A stretch of 64,000 bases of DNA from assembly GCA_041488095.1 (NCBI GenBank), contig JBGPOP010000001.1:1-64000 (forward strand). The letters run 5' to 3'. This DNA is from DASYPQ01 sp041488095 (GTDB taxonomy: Bacteria; Planctomycetota; UBA1135; GCA-002686595). A program made the position numbers and the translations under genes. The first letter of the stretch is position 1. Each line of letters starts with the position of its first letter. Under the pieces are notes generated by a model, which was given only the letters and a program-made list of their open reading frames with translations, did not search any database and was not told where the DNA came from. Below are positions 37,332 to 44,460 of the stretch, one piece after another.

Positions 37332-39431
37332 TCAGCGGCCCGAGCCGTCGATGCGGATCACCCCCTCCGCGGCCGAGACCACGGTCACCGGCGAGGTCAG
37401 CCCGGAGTCCTCGCCAAAGGCGAAGTTCAGGAGGTACTGGTCGAACTTCCGGTAGTTCAGCTGGGCGTGCACCCGCAACGCTCCAGCCGCGTCCTCGGGG
37501 ACCTTGAGGGCCGCGGACGTGCCCTCAAGAGGTGGCGGGGATCGCTTGCTCACCACGCTCGAGCAGTCGAACGTGAACGGGGCGACCTCCTCGGACCCGG
37601 GGAAGAGCGTGCGGCGGAAGCGCACTCCCACCATCTCCCACAGGTTGTGCTTGTCGATGAGGTTCCCGTAGCGATCGATCGGCTCGGCCTTGAACATGTA
37701 GGTCCCGGTCTGGATGAAGTGCTTCTCGTCGACACCGCCGGAGCGGAACACCTCGCGGCCCAGCTCGTCGGTCACCCGGATCTCGATCCAGGCCTGGATG
37801 ATGTCGAGCGGCCCGGTCGGGAAGTCGTGGCCGGCCTTGTTGTTGATGACGCGGACGCGGACGGTGACGGGCTCCCCGGGCGTCGCGCTCTCGGGCAGGT
37901 CGAGCTCGATCGGGACCGCCGGCCCTTCCCGCCAGCGGTCGGCGATCTCGGGAACGGCCACCTCGCCCCGCAGCCACTTCTCGATCAGGGCGGTGTGCTC
38001 CTCTCCTCCCTCGAGCTTGAGGAGCTTCGGCATGAGCTGGTTCGCGCCCAAGAAACGATGGCTGCGGTGCCGGCCGTCGCCGGCAGTGCGGTTGAAGTCG
38101 GTTTCGTCCCCCGAGGCCGGGTCGTCGGAGGCGAGGAGCGGCATGTGGCACTCGCGGCACTCGAGCGTGTGGCGCGGATCGCCGGCGTGGTTCCAGCGGC
38201 TCGCGCGCCAGTTGTCGTACTGGTTCTGGAGCTGCACCCAGCCGACCTTGTTGACCTCCTGGTCGATGAACTGCTTGTGGCAAGCGCCGCAGAACTCGGG
38301 GGTCTTGAACATGCGCCGCGAGAGGCTCTCCACGTGGTGGCCCGGCCACGTGCGGATGAGGAAGTCCGAGAGGAACTTGGCCGCTCGCCCGTCCCGCAGC
38401 TCGAACACGTAGCGCTCGGGCTGCGCGATCACGTAGCTGGCGTTGCCCTTGACGTCGGTCTGCCGGATGGCGTGGCAGACCAGGCACGAGACGCCCTCCT
38501 GGTAGCCCGCCAGGCTGGTCAGGCTGTCGACGCCCAGATTCTTCGTTCCAGAAAACAGCGAGGATGGGTCGTGGCAGCCGCCGCAGTAGCGGGTGGAGAC
38601 CGGCCCGTTCTGCTGAGCCATCACGCTCTGGATCTTCTGGAAGCCGACGTCCATCGAGGCATAGCGGTGCGCGCTCGGAGTCCATTCCTTGTAGATCTGC
38701 TGGTGGCAACCCGACGTGCCGCACGAGGCCGATCCGGTGAGCGACCGGACGTCGTAGGCGCCCCCGCTCTCGGTCGAGCCCAGGCTGGGCGCGAACGGCC
38801 GCGCGGCTCCGCCCTCGTAGGGAGTCTCGTAGTCCGCGGGAAACGTGTTGGTAAAGGCCACCGGTCGCACGACGGCGGTGAGGATTCCCGTGACGAGGAG
38901 CCCTCCCGCGCACAGGGCCAGCGCGACGCGGGCGTACCCTCGCATGGCCGCGCCCACCTGGCCCGCGCTCGCCTCCAAGGCTTCCTTGCGCTGCCTCAGG
39001 ATGAGCGGCGCGAGGTGCGCCACGAGCAGGAGCAAGAGGCCGAAGGTCGTCGCGACGTGGACCGTCCGCCACGCGTACGAGATGCGCGTGCCCGCGGCTC
39101 CCTCCCAGGTCAAGACGACCCCGGAGAGGCAGCACACTGCGAGCACGGCCCCCGACAGCCAGCCCGACACCTTGATGTGGGTGAGCGGGTACTCCCGGTA
39201 CGCGCCCAGGTGGCGCACGAGGTAGACGAGGAGCGGCCCCAGCAGGAGGATCCCGAGGACCGTGTGGACGAGCAGGGCGTGCTGGCCGAAGACGGTGAAC
39301 GGACCGCCCCACAGGAGTAGGCCGCTGGCGGCGAGGAACACGGTGATCCCGGTGACGACCCGGGCGGGGACGCTGCTCCAGCCTTCGACCTTCCGCTGGA
39401 TCCAATCTTCCCGGGTGAACCTGGTCGACAT
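37332..39431 (-). CDS. Membrane-anchored multiheme c-type cytochrome (b561-like N-terminus)
   Basis: A 699-residue protein. Residues 20-190 have five membrane segments with several His residues (HALLVHTVLG, LTHIKVSGW, WRTVHVATTFGLLLLLVAHL), resembling a cytochrome b561-type unit. The periplasmic part holds four CXXCH motifs (CGGCH 283, CLVCH 316, CGACH 381, CRECH 425) plus one CX4CH at 237 (CGTSGCH), so up to five c hemes. It resembles the cytochrome c554 (CCP/NrfH-linked) group. The C-terminal 200 residues are a beta domain (VTVRVRVINNKAGHDFPTGP). Followed after 3 nt by the ASPIC/UnbV gene. It probably exchanges electrons between the quinone pool and a periplasmic partner. Confidence 0.87.
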   Translation of the reverse strand: MSTRFTREDWIQRKVEGWSSVPARVVTGITVFLAASGLLLWGGPFTVFGQHALLVHTVLGILLLGPLLVYLVRHLGAYREYPLTHIKVSGWLSGAVLAVCCLSGVVLTWEGAAGTRISYAWRTVHVATTFGLLLLLVAHLAPLILRQRKEALEASAGQVGAAMRGYARVALALCAGGLLVTGILTAVVRPVAFTNTFPADYETPYEGGAARPFAPSLGSTESGGAYDVRSLTGSASCGTSGCHQQIYKEWTPSAHRYASMDVGFQKIQSVMAQQNGPVSTRYCGGCHDPSSLFSGTKNLGVDSLTSLAGYQEGVSCLVCHAIRQTDVKGNASYVIAQPERYVFELRDGRAAKFLSDFLIRTWPGHHVESLSRRMFKTPEFCGACHKQFIDQEVNKVGWVQLQNQYDNWRASRWNHAGDPRHTLECRECHMPLLASDDPASGDETDFNRTAGDGRHRSHRFLGANQLMPKLLKLEGGEEHTALIEKWLRGEVAVPEIADRWREGPAVPIELDLPESATPGEPVTVRVRVINNKAGHDFPTGPLDIIQAWIEIRVTDELGREVFRSGGVDEKHFIQTGTYMFKAEPIDRYGNLIDKHNLWEMVGVRFRRTLFPGSEEVAPFTFDCSSVVSKRSPPPLEGTSAALKVPEDAAGALRVHAQLNYRKFDQYLLNFAFGEDSGLTSPVTVVSAAEGVIRIDGSGR

Positions 39432-39492
39432 GCCGCCTTCCGATGCTACGCGCTTCGGTCAATGCACATTATCAGTTCCTCCGGTCCGGGGC

Positions 39493-39549
39493 GTCCGCAC
39501 TTGTGCGAACGCTAAGCTCTTTTCCGGCCCGGGTGTCCGCACTTGTGCG
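39493..39549. repeat. Paired 15-bp direct repeats, 42 bp apart, each a palindrome
   Basis: GTCCGCACTTGTGCG occurs at 39493-39507 and 39535-39549, exactly 42 bp (four helical turns) apart, and the surrounding 40 bases are also similar, so the unit is a tandem duplication. Each copy holds the inverted repeat CGCAC-TT-GTGCG. The pair lies 62-118 bp upstream of the multiheme cytochrome start and past the end of the lat gene. A TGATAAT -10-like sequence sits between it and the cytochrome ATG. Confidence 0.7.
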
Positions 39550-39600
39550 CACGCGAAGCCTTCTCTTCCGGACCGGACACGAGTCCGACGGCCGGCCGGC

Positions 39601-40956
39601 TCAGCGGGACGGGTCGGAGATCGCAGCGCGAGCCGCGGGCGCACCGCGCGTGGGCAGGCAGGCGGCGATCCGCTCGAGGGCGAGATCGACTTCGGCCGTA
39701 TTCACCACGAACGGCAGGCGGAAGCGAATCGCCCGTTCGCCGGACGGGAGCGCGAGGAGGCGCTTCCCGCGGAGATCCAGGAGCATTCGCTGCCGCGCGT
39801 CGGGGCTCTCCAAGGTGAACGCGACGAGCGATCCGATCCCGCGGACGTTGGCGATGCCGCCGCGCTCCTTCGCCAAGACCCGCAGGCCTTCCACGAAACG
39901 CCGTCCCTGCCGGGCGATGTTGTCGGCCAGGTTCTCGGCCAGGATGATCTCGATGAACTTCTGGCAGCGCACCATGTCGGCGAGGTTTCCCCCCCACGTC
40001 GAGTTGATGCGGCTGGGAACCTGGAACACGTTGTCCGCGACCTCGTCGACGCGCCGGGAGGCGTAGATGCCGCACACCTGCGTCTTCTTGCCGAAGGCCA
40101 CGATGTCCGGCGCGACGCCGTGGTGCTGCCACATCCAGGGCTTCCCGGACCCGAAGAAGCCGGTCTGGACCTCGTCGAAGATCAGGAGGGCCTCGTTCTC
40201 GTCCGCGTACCGCCGCAGCCGCGCCAGGAACTGCGGGCGGAAATGGTTGTCGCCGCCCTCGCCCTGCATCGGCTCGATGACGATCGCGGCGATGCGGTTC
40301 CGGTGCGTTCCGAACGCGGCTTCGATCTCGCGCGCGGAGCGAGCCTCCTCGGCCTCGATGTCGTTCACGATCCGGCCGTCGAGGTCGAACTCGATCGCCG
40401 GGTTGTGGACGCGAGGCCAGGGGAACTTCGGGAAGAGGGCGGTTTTCGCCGGCACGGTGTTCGTCAGCGACAGCGTGTAGCCCGAGCGCCCGTGGAAGGC
40501 CGCGCGGAAGTGGAGCACGGCCAGGCTCGATCCGTCGTCGGCCAGGCGCTCGATCCCGATCTTCCTCGCCTTCCAATCGAAGGCGGTCTTCAGCGCGTTC
40601 TCGACCGCGAGAGCACCGCCGGAGATCCAGAAGTGGTGCGGGAAGCCGCTCGGCGTGACCTTCGTGGCGAAGGCCTCGACGAAGTCCGCCATGAGCGTCG
40701 TGTACAGGTCGGCGTTGCTCGGGTTGTTGACCGACGCCGACTGGAGCTTGGCCAGGAAGTCGCGCTCGAAGAGACGGGGGTGGTTGTAGCCGATCGGCCA
40801 GCTTGCGAAGCAGGTGAAGAAGTCGAGGTAGTCCTCCCCCGTCCGCGAGTCGAAGAGCCAGGCGCCGTGCGAGCGCTCCAGGTCGAACACCACCGGCAGG
40901 CCGTCGGCCTGCATGTGGCGTTTGAGGACCTCGTGCACTTGGCTGGGATCGCTCAT
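39601..40956 (-). CDS. lat: L-lysine 6-transaminase
   Basis: A 451-residue class-III PLP aminotransferase. Motifs include SGGALAVENALKTAFDWKAR (cofactor phosphate region), FHGRSGYTLSLTNT, LLIFDEVQTGFFGSGKPW (PLP-ring Asp) and AFGKKTQVCGIYASRRVD, whose Lys forms the Schiff base. GKKTQVCG and TCFASWPIGYNHP are characteristic of lysine 6-aminotransferases (Lat). The enzyme converts L-lysine and 2-oxoglutarate to alpha-aminoadipate semialdehyde, which the ALDH7-type enzyme at 17643 could oxidise. ATG at 40956 begins the conserved N-terminus. The ALDH-like pseudoenzyme gene lies upstream on the same strand (122-bp gap). Confidence 0.9.
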   Translation of the reverse strand: MSDPSQVHEVLKRHMQADGLPVVFDLERSHGAWLFDSRTGEDYLDFFTCFASWPIGYNHPRLFERDFLAKLQSASVNNPSNADLYTTLMADFVEAFATKVTPSGFPHHFWISGGALAVENALKTAFDWKARKIGIERLADDGSSLAVLHFRAAFHGRSGYTLSLTNTVPAKTALFPKFPWPRVHNPAIEFDLDGRIVNDIEAEEARSAREIEAAFGTHRNRIAAIVIEPMQGEGGDNHFRPQFLARLRRYADENEALLIFDEVQTGFFGSGKPWMWQHHGVAPDIVAFGKKTQVCGIYASRRVDEVADNVFQVPSRINSTWGGNLADMVRCQKFIEIILAENLADNIARQGRRFVEGLRVLAKERGGIANVRGIGSLVAFTLESPDARQRMLLDLRGKRLLALPSGERAIRFRLPFVVNTAEVDLALERIAACLPTRGAPAARAAISDPSR

Positions 40957-41078
40957 GGGTCGATCGTCGGTGCGGGCGTCGGGCTGGGCTTCATCGGCAG
41001 GCGCGACGTCTCTTCTCCAGCCGCGGGCCCGCGCCGTGTCGGGGCCGCGTCCGGGGCTGCCGGGGACCGGGGGCGCCC

Positions 41079-42449
41079 TCACGCGAGGGCGTCGAGCGAG
41101 AGATCCTCCGCCGGGACGTCGTGGTCGAGCCTTCGAGCCAGGGCGATCGCCCGCTCGTCGCTCTCGACCCGCATCAGACACAGGATCGGAGCGGGGCGTC
41201 CGAGGAGGGCGAGCCGCATCCGTTCCTCAACGTTCGTGAAGACGGTCGGCGCGAGGATAGCATCGCCCCCCGCTCCGGGCGAGCGCGGAGTGGTGTCTCC
41301 GTCCCCGTCCGCGGACTCCGGGACGCTTCCGGATTCGCGCGGTCCGGAGGCGCTCCCCATCGAGTCGGCATCGAAGATCAGGGTCGCACCCTCGTCGAGG
41401 CCCAGCACGCGGGCGCGGCGCAGATGGTCTTCCGACTCCCGGTCGACGAGCGGCGCCGGATGGGCGACGTCGGGGCTGCGTCGGAGCGCCGCGAGCACCG
41501 CCTCGGTGAAGCGCGAGAACGAGCGCTCGTGGCAGATTGCGCGCGCGACCTGGCCGGGGAGCTGCCCCGAGAGGCTCGACGAACGCCCGAACGCGCCCTC
41601 GACGACCGCCGTCGCCCGTTCAATGGGATCGTCGGCCGAGCGCACGAGGGCGCTGCGGCTGCGCAAGACATGGAGCTCGAACGCCGGCGCTGCGGCGGAC
41701 TGGACGCCTTCCCCGAAGCCCGGACCCACGCCCGCGCCAGGGCCGGGCCAGGTGCTCGCGAGGCGCTCGAGGCGGCGCGCGCGCGCAGGGAAGCCGGAGG
41801 CGAGCACGTAGGTCGTGGCACCGCTCGCAGCGGCCGCTCGCAACACGTCCTCGCCGTCGCCATGGAGGACGGAAAGGACCCCGCCCGGCAGCCCGGCGCG
41901 CACCAGAGCCGCGGCCAGGGCGTCGGCGAGCATCGGCGCGCGCGCGTCCGAGACGAAAAGGACGGTGCGACCGAGGAGCAGCGCGGAGAAGAGCGCCGCG
42001 GCGGGCGAGGCCAGCAGCTCGCCCCAGGCTGGCGCGAGAAGGAGAAGGCCCTGTTCGGCGATGCGCCGGCTGGCGAAGGACTCGAAGGGACTGCGCAGGG
42101 CCTGGTCGAGGACCTCGACGAGGGGCGCGAAGTGCGCGGCGATCTCGCCCTCCTCGAGCGCGAGGCGCGTGCCGAGGAGCCCGCCGGGATCGGGATTGCC
42201 AGCGAGCTCGAGGGCTGCGCGCGCGAGGATCTCGCGCCGTCCAGCGGCCCCGAGCGCGCTCCAGGCGGATGCGGACGCGCGTGCCGCCGCGACCGCGGAC
42301 TGCACGTCGGCCGCGCCGGAACGAGGCCAGGTCCCGAGCGAACGCGGTCGACCCTCCGGACGGATCGGAGGTGCGGCGATCTCGAAGACTGCGCCGCCCT
42401 GCGCGGGCCGGCGCTCGCCGCCGATGCAATTGCCGTGTGCTACGACCAA
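41079..42449 (-). CDS. ALDH-superfamily protein lacking the catalytic Cys (pseudoenzyme-like)
   Basis: A 456-residue protein with recognisable ALDH landmarks: an N-terminal GGERRPAQGG, AAARASASAWSALGAAGRRE, a Rossmann segment (LLLGRTVLFVSDARAPMLAD) and VFTNVEERMRLALLGRPAPI. At the active site, where ALDHs have FxNxGQxC, it reads SSLSGQLPGQVARA, so Cys is replaced. The usual SFTGS loop is altered to TYVLASGFPARA. A Gly/Ser/Asp-rich low-complexity insert lies at about 370-395. Start codon is TTG at 42449. The change looks like loss of catalysis, not a frameshift, since the frame is open throughout. Upstream is rnpA on the other strand. Confidence 0.7.
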   Translation of the reverse strand: MVVAHGNCIGGERRPAQGGAVFEIAAPPIRPEGRPRSLGTWPRSGAADVQSAVAAARASASAWSALGAAGRREILARAALELAGNPDPGGLLGTRLALEEGEIAAHFAPLVEVLDQALRSPFESFASRRIAEQGLLLLAPAWGELLASPAAALFSALLLGRTVLFVSDARAPMLADALAAALVRAGLPGGVLSVLHGDGEDVLRAAAASGATTYVLASGFPARARRLERLASTWPGPGAGVGPGFGEGVQSAAAPAFELHVLRSRSALVRSADDPIERATAVVEGAFGRSSSLSGQLPGQVARAICHERSFSRFTEAVLAALRRSPDVAHPAPLVDRESEDHLRRARVLGLDEGATLIFDADSMGSASGPRESGSVPESADGDGDTTPRSPGAGGDAILAPTVFTNVEERMRLALLGRPAPILCLMRVESDERAIALARRLDHDVPAEDLSLDALA

Positions 42450-42524
42450 GCGCTTTGACGGGGCTCGAGGCGGCCGCGGCTATGCTAGGGATGCGATCCC
42501 GCGCACACAAGGCGCGCGCCCGCC

Positions 42525-42959
42525 ATGTCCAGACCCTTCGCCTTTCCGCGCCGCATGCGCCTCGTCCGCGGACGCGACTTCGAGCACGTCTTCCGCGAGG
42601 GGAGCCGCGCTCGCGGCGGCTCGGTTCTCGTCGTGGTCTGCCCGAACGGGTCGGAGGACACGCGCCTCGGCCTGTCGGTCGGCCGGTCGATCTGGAAGTC
42701 GGCGGTCAAGCGCAACCGGGTGCGCCGGATCTTCCGCGAGGCTTTTCGACTCTCCTATCCCGAGCTTCCTCGAGGTGTCGACATCGTCATGATCCCGGCG
42801 GCGCCGAAGCTCGACCCGGTCCTCGTCGAAGTGCGCGCGGAGCTGGTCGCGCTGTCCCGGAAGGCCGTGGAGCGGCGCACCGCACGCGCGGAGAAACGCA
42901 CCGAGGCGCGCGCCGGGACCCGCGGCGGATCGGGGGCCCCGCCCGGAGGCGGGCCGTGA
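42525..42959 (+). CDS. rnpA: Ribonuclease P protein component
   Basis: A 144-residue protein. The N-terminal MRLVRGRDFEHVFREGSRAR and the RNR-type motif KSAVKRNRVRRIFREAFR are diagnostic of RnpA, which binds the P RNA and 5' leader of pre-tRNA. The basic tail is about 25 residues longer than usual. The normally adjacent rpmH gene is absent here; instead the ALDH-like gene is divergent. A TATGCT hexamer (42481-42486) could be the -10. The stop overlaps the yidD start. Confidence 0.92.
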   Translation: MSRPFAFPRRMRLVRGRDFEHVFREGSRARGGSVLVVVCPNGSEDTRLGLSVGRSIWKSAVKRNRVRRIFREAFRLSYPELPRGVDIVMIPAAPKLDPVLVEVRAELVALSRKAVERRTARAEKRTEARAGTRGGSGAPPGGGP

Positions 42960-43213
42960 AGCTCTTGCGCCGCGCCGCCACGCTGCCGGTGCGCTTCTAC
43001 CGGCGCTTCCTTTCGCCGTTCAAGCCGCCGATGTGCCGATTCACGCCGACGTGCAGCCAGTACGCGATCCAGGCGGTCGAGACGCACGGCATCCTCCGCG
43101 GCGGCGCCTACGCCGTCTGGCGCATCCTGCGCTGCCACCCGTTCTGCGAGGGAGGCTACGACCCGGTGCCGCCTGTGCGGAAGGCGCAGGGAAGCGATCG
43201 TCCAGGGCCTTGA
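42956..43213 (+). CDS. yidD: Membrane protein insertion efficiency factor YidD
   Basis: An 85-residue protein with RFYRRFLSPFKPPMCRFTPT, CSQYAIQAVETHGILRGG and WRILRCHPFCEGGYDPVP, which are the family signature with its conserved Cys residues. GTG at 42956 overlaps the rnpA stop (GTGA), so translation is coupled. The usual neighbour yidC does not follow; the next gene is a beta-propeller lipoprotein. Confidence 0.93.
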   Translation: MKLLRRAATLPVRFYRRFLSPFKPPMCRFTPTCSQYAIQAVETHGILRGGAYAVWRILRCHPFCEGGYDPVPPVRKAQGSDRPGP

Positions 43214-43249
43214 TCGGTCGCAGGCGAGCGGTCAATCTCACGCGCCCTC

Positions 43250-44380
43250 ATGGCTTCGAGCCATCCGACATTTCTCCTGCTCCTCTCCCTCGCCGCTTGC
43301 TCGTCGCCGAGCTCGCCCGAGCGAGCGACGGCGGCGAGTGCTCCGACGGGTGCGGGCGCTATCCCTCCCTTGCCCGGCGCGCGCCGGGCCGACGAGCTCA
43401 TCTCGCCCGGTGAAGCGCACTTCGCGCATCTTTGGAAGCTGACCCAGGACGTCGACAACGCCGCCGAGGGGTACTGGAGCTTTCAGGGCGACCGGCTGTG
43501 CTGGCAGGGCATGCCGCGCGGCACGGGCTGCGATCGCATCTTCGTCACCGGAGGGGCCGCGAATGGGCCGATCCAGATCTCGAACGGCCACGGCGTGACG
43601 ACGTGCTCCTATTTCCTGCCGGACGGACGCCACCTGCTCTACTCCTCGACGCAGGCCTTCCAGGTCGACTGCCCGCCGCGCCCCGACATGAGCAAGGGCT
43701 ACGTCTGGTCGGTCTACCCCGAGTACGACATCTACCTGCGCGACCTCGAGACCGGAGCCGAGCGCGCCTTCACGAGCACCTGGGGTTACGACGCCGAGGC
43801 GACGGTCTCGCCGCTCGGCGATCGGATCGTGTTCACGTCGACGCGGTCGGGGGACCTGGAGCTGTGGACCTGCGACCTCGAGGGCGGGAGCCTCTTCCAG
43901 GTCACGCACTCGCCGGGCTACGACGGCGGGGCGTTCTTCAGCCACGATGGAAAGTGGCTCGTGTTCCGTGCGAGCACGTTCACGCCGGGGAAGGAGGAGG
44001 CGGAGATCGCCGAGTACCGCGAGCTGCTCGCGGACTGGAAGGTCCGCCCGACGCGGATGGAGATCACGCTGATCCGCCCGGATGGAACGGATCGCCGTCA
44101 GGTGACGAACCTCGGCCGTGCAAGCTTCGCGCCGTACTTCTTCCCGGACGACCGGCGGATCGTCTTCGCGAGCAACTGGGAGGACCAGGGCTCGAGCGGT
44201 CGCAACTTCGACCTCTACGCGATCGACGTCGACGGATCCCACCTCGAGAAGATCACCACCTACGAGCAGTTCGACAGCTTCCCGGTCTTCAGCCCCGACG
44301 GCCGCTGGCTCGTCTTCGCCAGCAACCGCGGCGGGACGAAGCCGCACGAGACGAACCTGTATCTGGCGGAGTGGAAGTAG
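43250..44380 (+). CDS. TolB-like (PD40) beta-propeller lipoprotein
   Basis: A 376-residue protein with a lipoprotein signal (FLLLLSLAACSS: L-A-A-C lipobox). Repeated PD40/WD40-like blades are visible: FLPDGRHLLYSS, VSPLGDRIVFTSTRSGDLEL, FFSHDGKWLVFRAS, FFPDDRRIVFASNWED and FSPDGRWLVFASNRGG. It resembles TolB and the propeller halves of prolyl oligopeptidase-like proteins but lacks a peptidase domain. Likely a periplasmic binding scaffold. A hairpin at 44395-44431 closes the transcript. Confidence 0.82.
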   Translation: MASSHPTFLLLLSLAACSSPSSPERATAASAPTGAGAIPPLPGARRADELISPGEAHFAHLWKLTQDVDNAAEGYWSFQGDRLCWQGMPRGTGCDRIFVTGGAANGPIQISNGHGVTTCSYFLPDGRHLLYSSTQAFQVDCPPRPDMSKGYVWSVYPEYDIYLRDLETGAERAFTSTWGYDAEATVSPLGDRIVFTSTRSGDLELWTCDLEGGSLFQVTHSPGYDGGAFFSHDGKWLVFRASTFTPGKEEAEIAEYRELLADWKVRPTRMEITLIRPDGTDRRQVTNLGRASFAPYFFPDDRRIVFASNWEDQGSSGRNFDLYAIDVDGSHLEKITTYEQFDSFPVFSPDGRWLVFASNRGGTKPHETNLYLAEWK

Positions 44381-44394
44381 ACGGCCGTCGTGCG

Positions 44395-44431
44395 GGCTTC
44401 CGGGGCTAAACAGGCCATCCGGCCCGAAGCC
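44395..44431. terminator. Probable bidirectional terminator hairpin
   Basis: GGCTTC (44395-44400) pairs with GAAGCC (44426-44431), extended inwards by GGG/CCC pairing across a bulged base. It lies in the 80-bp gap between two convergent genes and is followed on the plus strand by a T-rich stretch (TCTTTCTC). Confidence 0.5.
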
Positions 44432-44460
44432 AGTGAGTGTCTTTCTCCTGAGGCCCGGTG

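Noticed and set aside
39459..39644. Minus-strand 61-residue frame containing a repeated QVRTP segment
   Set aside because: The repeat simply translates the 42-bp DNA duplication; composition is non-protein-like.
40957..41078. Possible extra small gene between lat and the ALDH-like gene
   Set aside because: No start with ribosome site and no coherent protein; treated as spacer.
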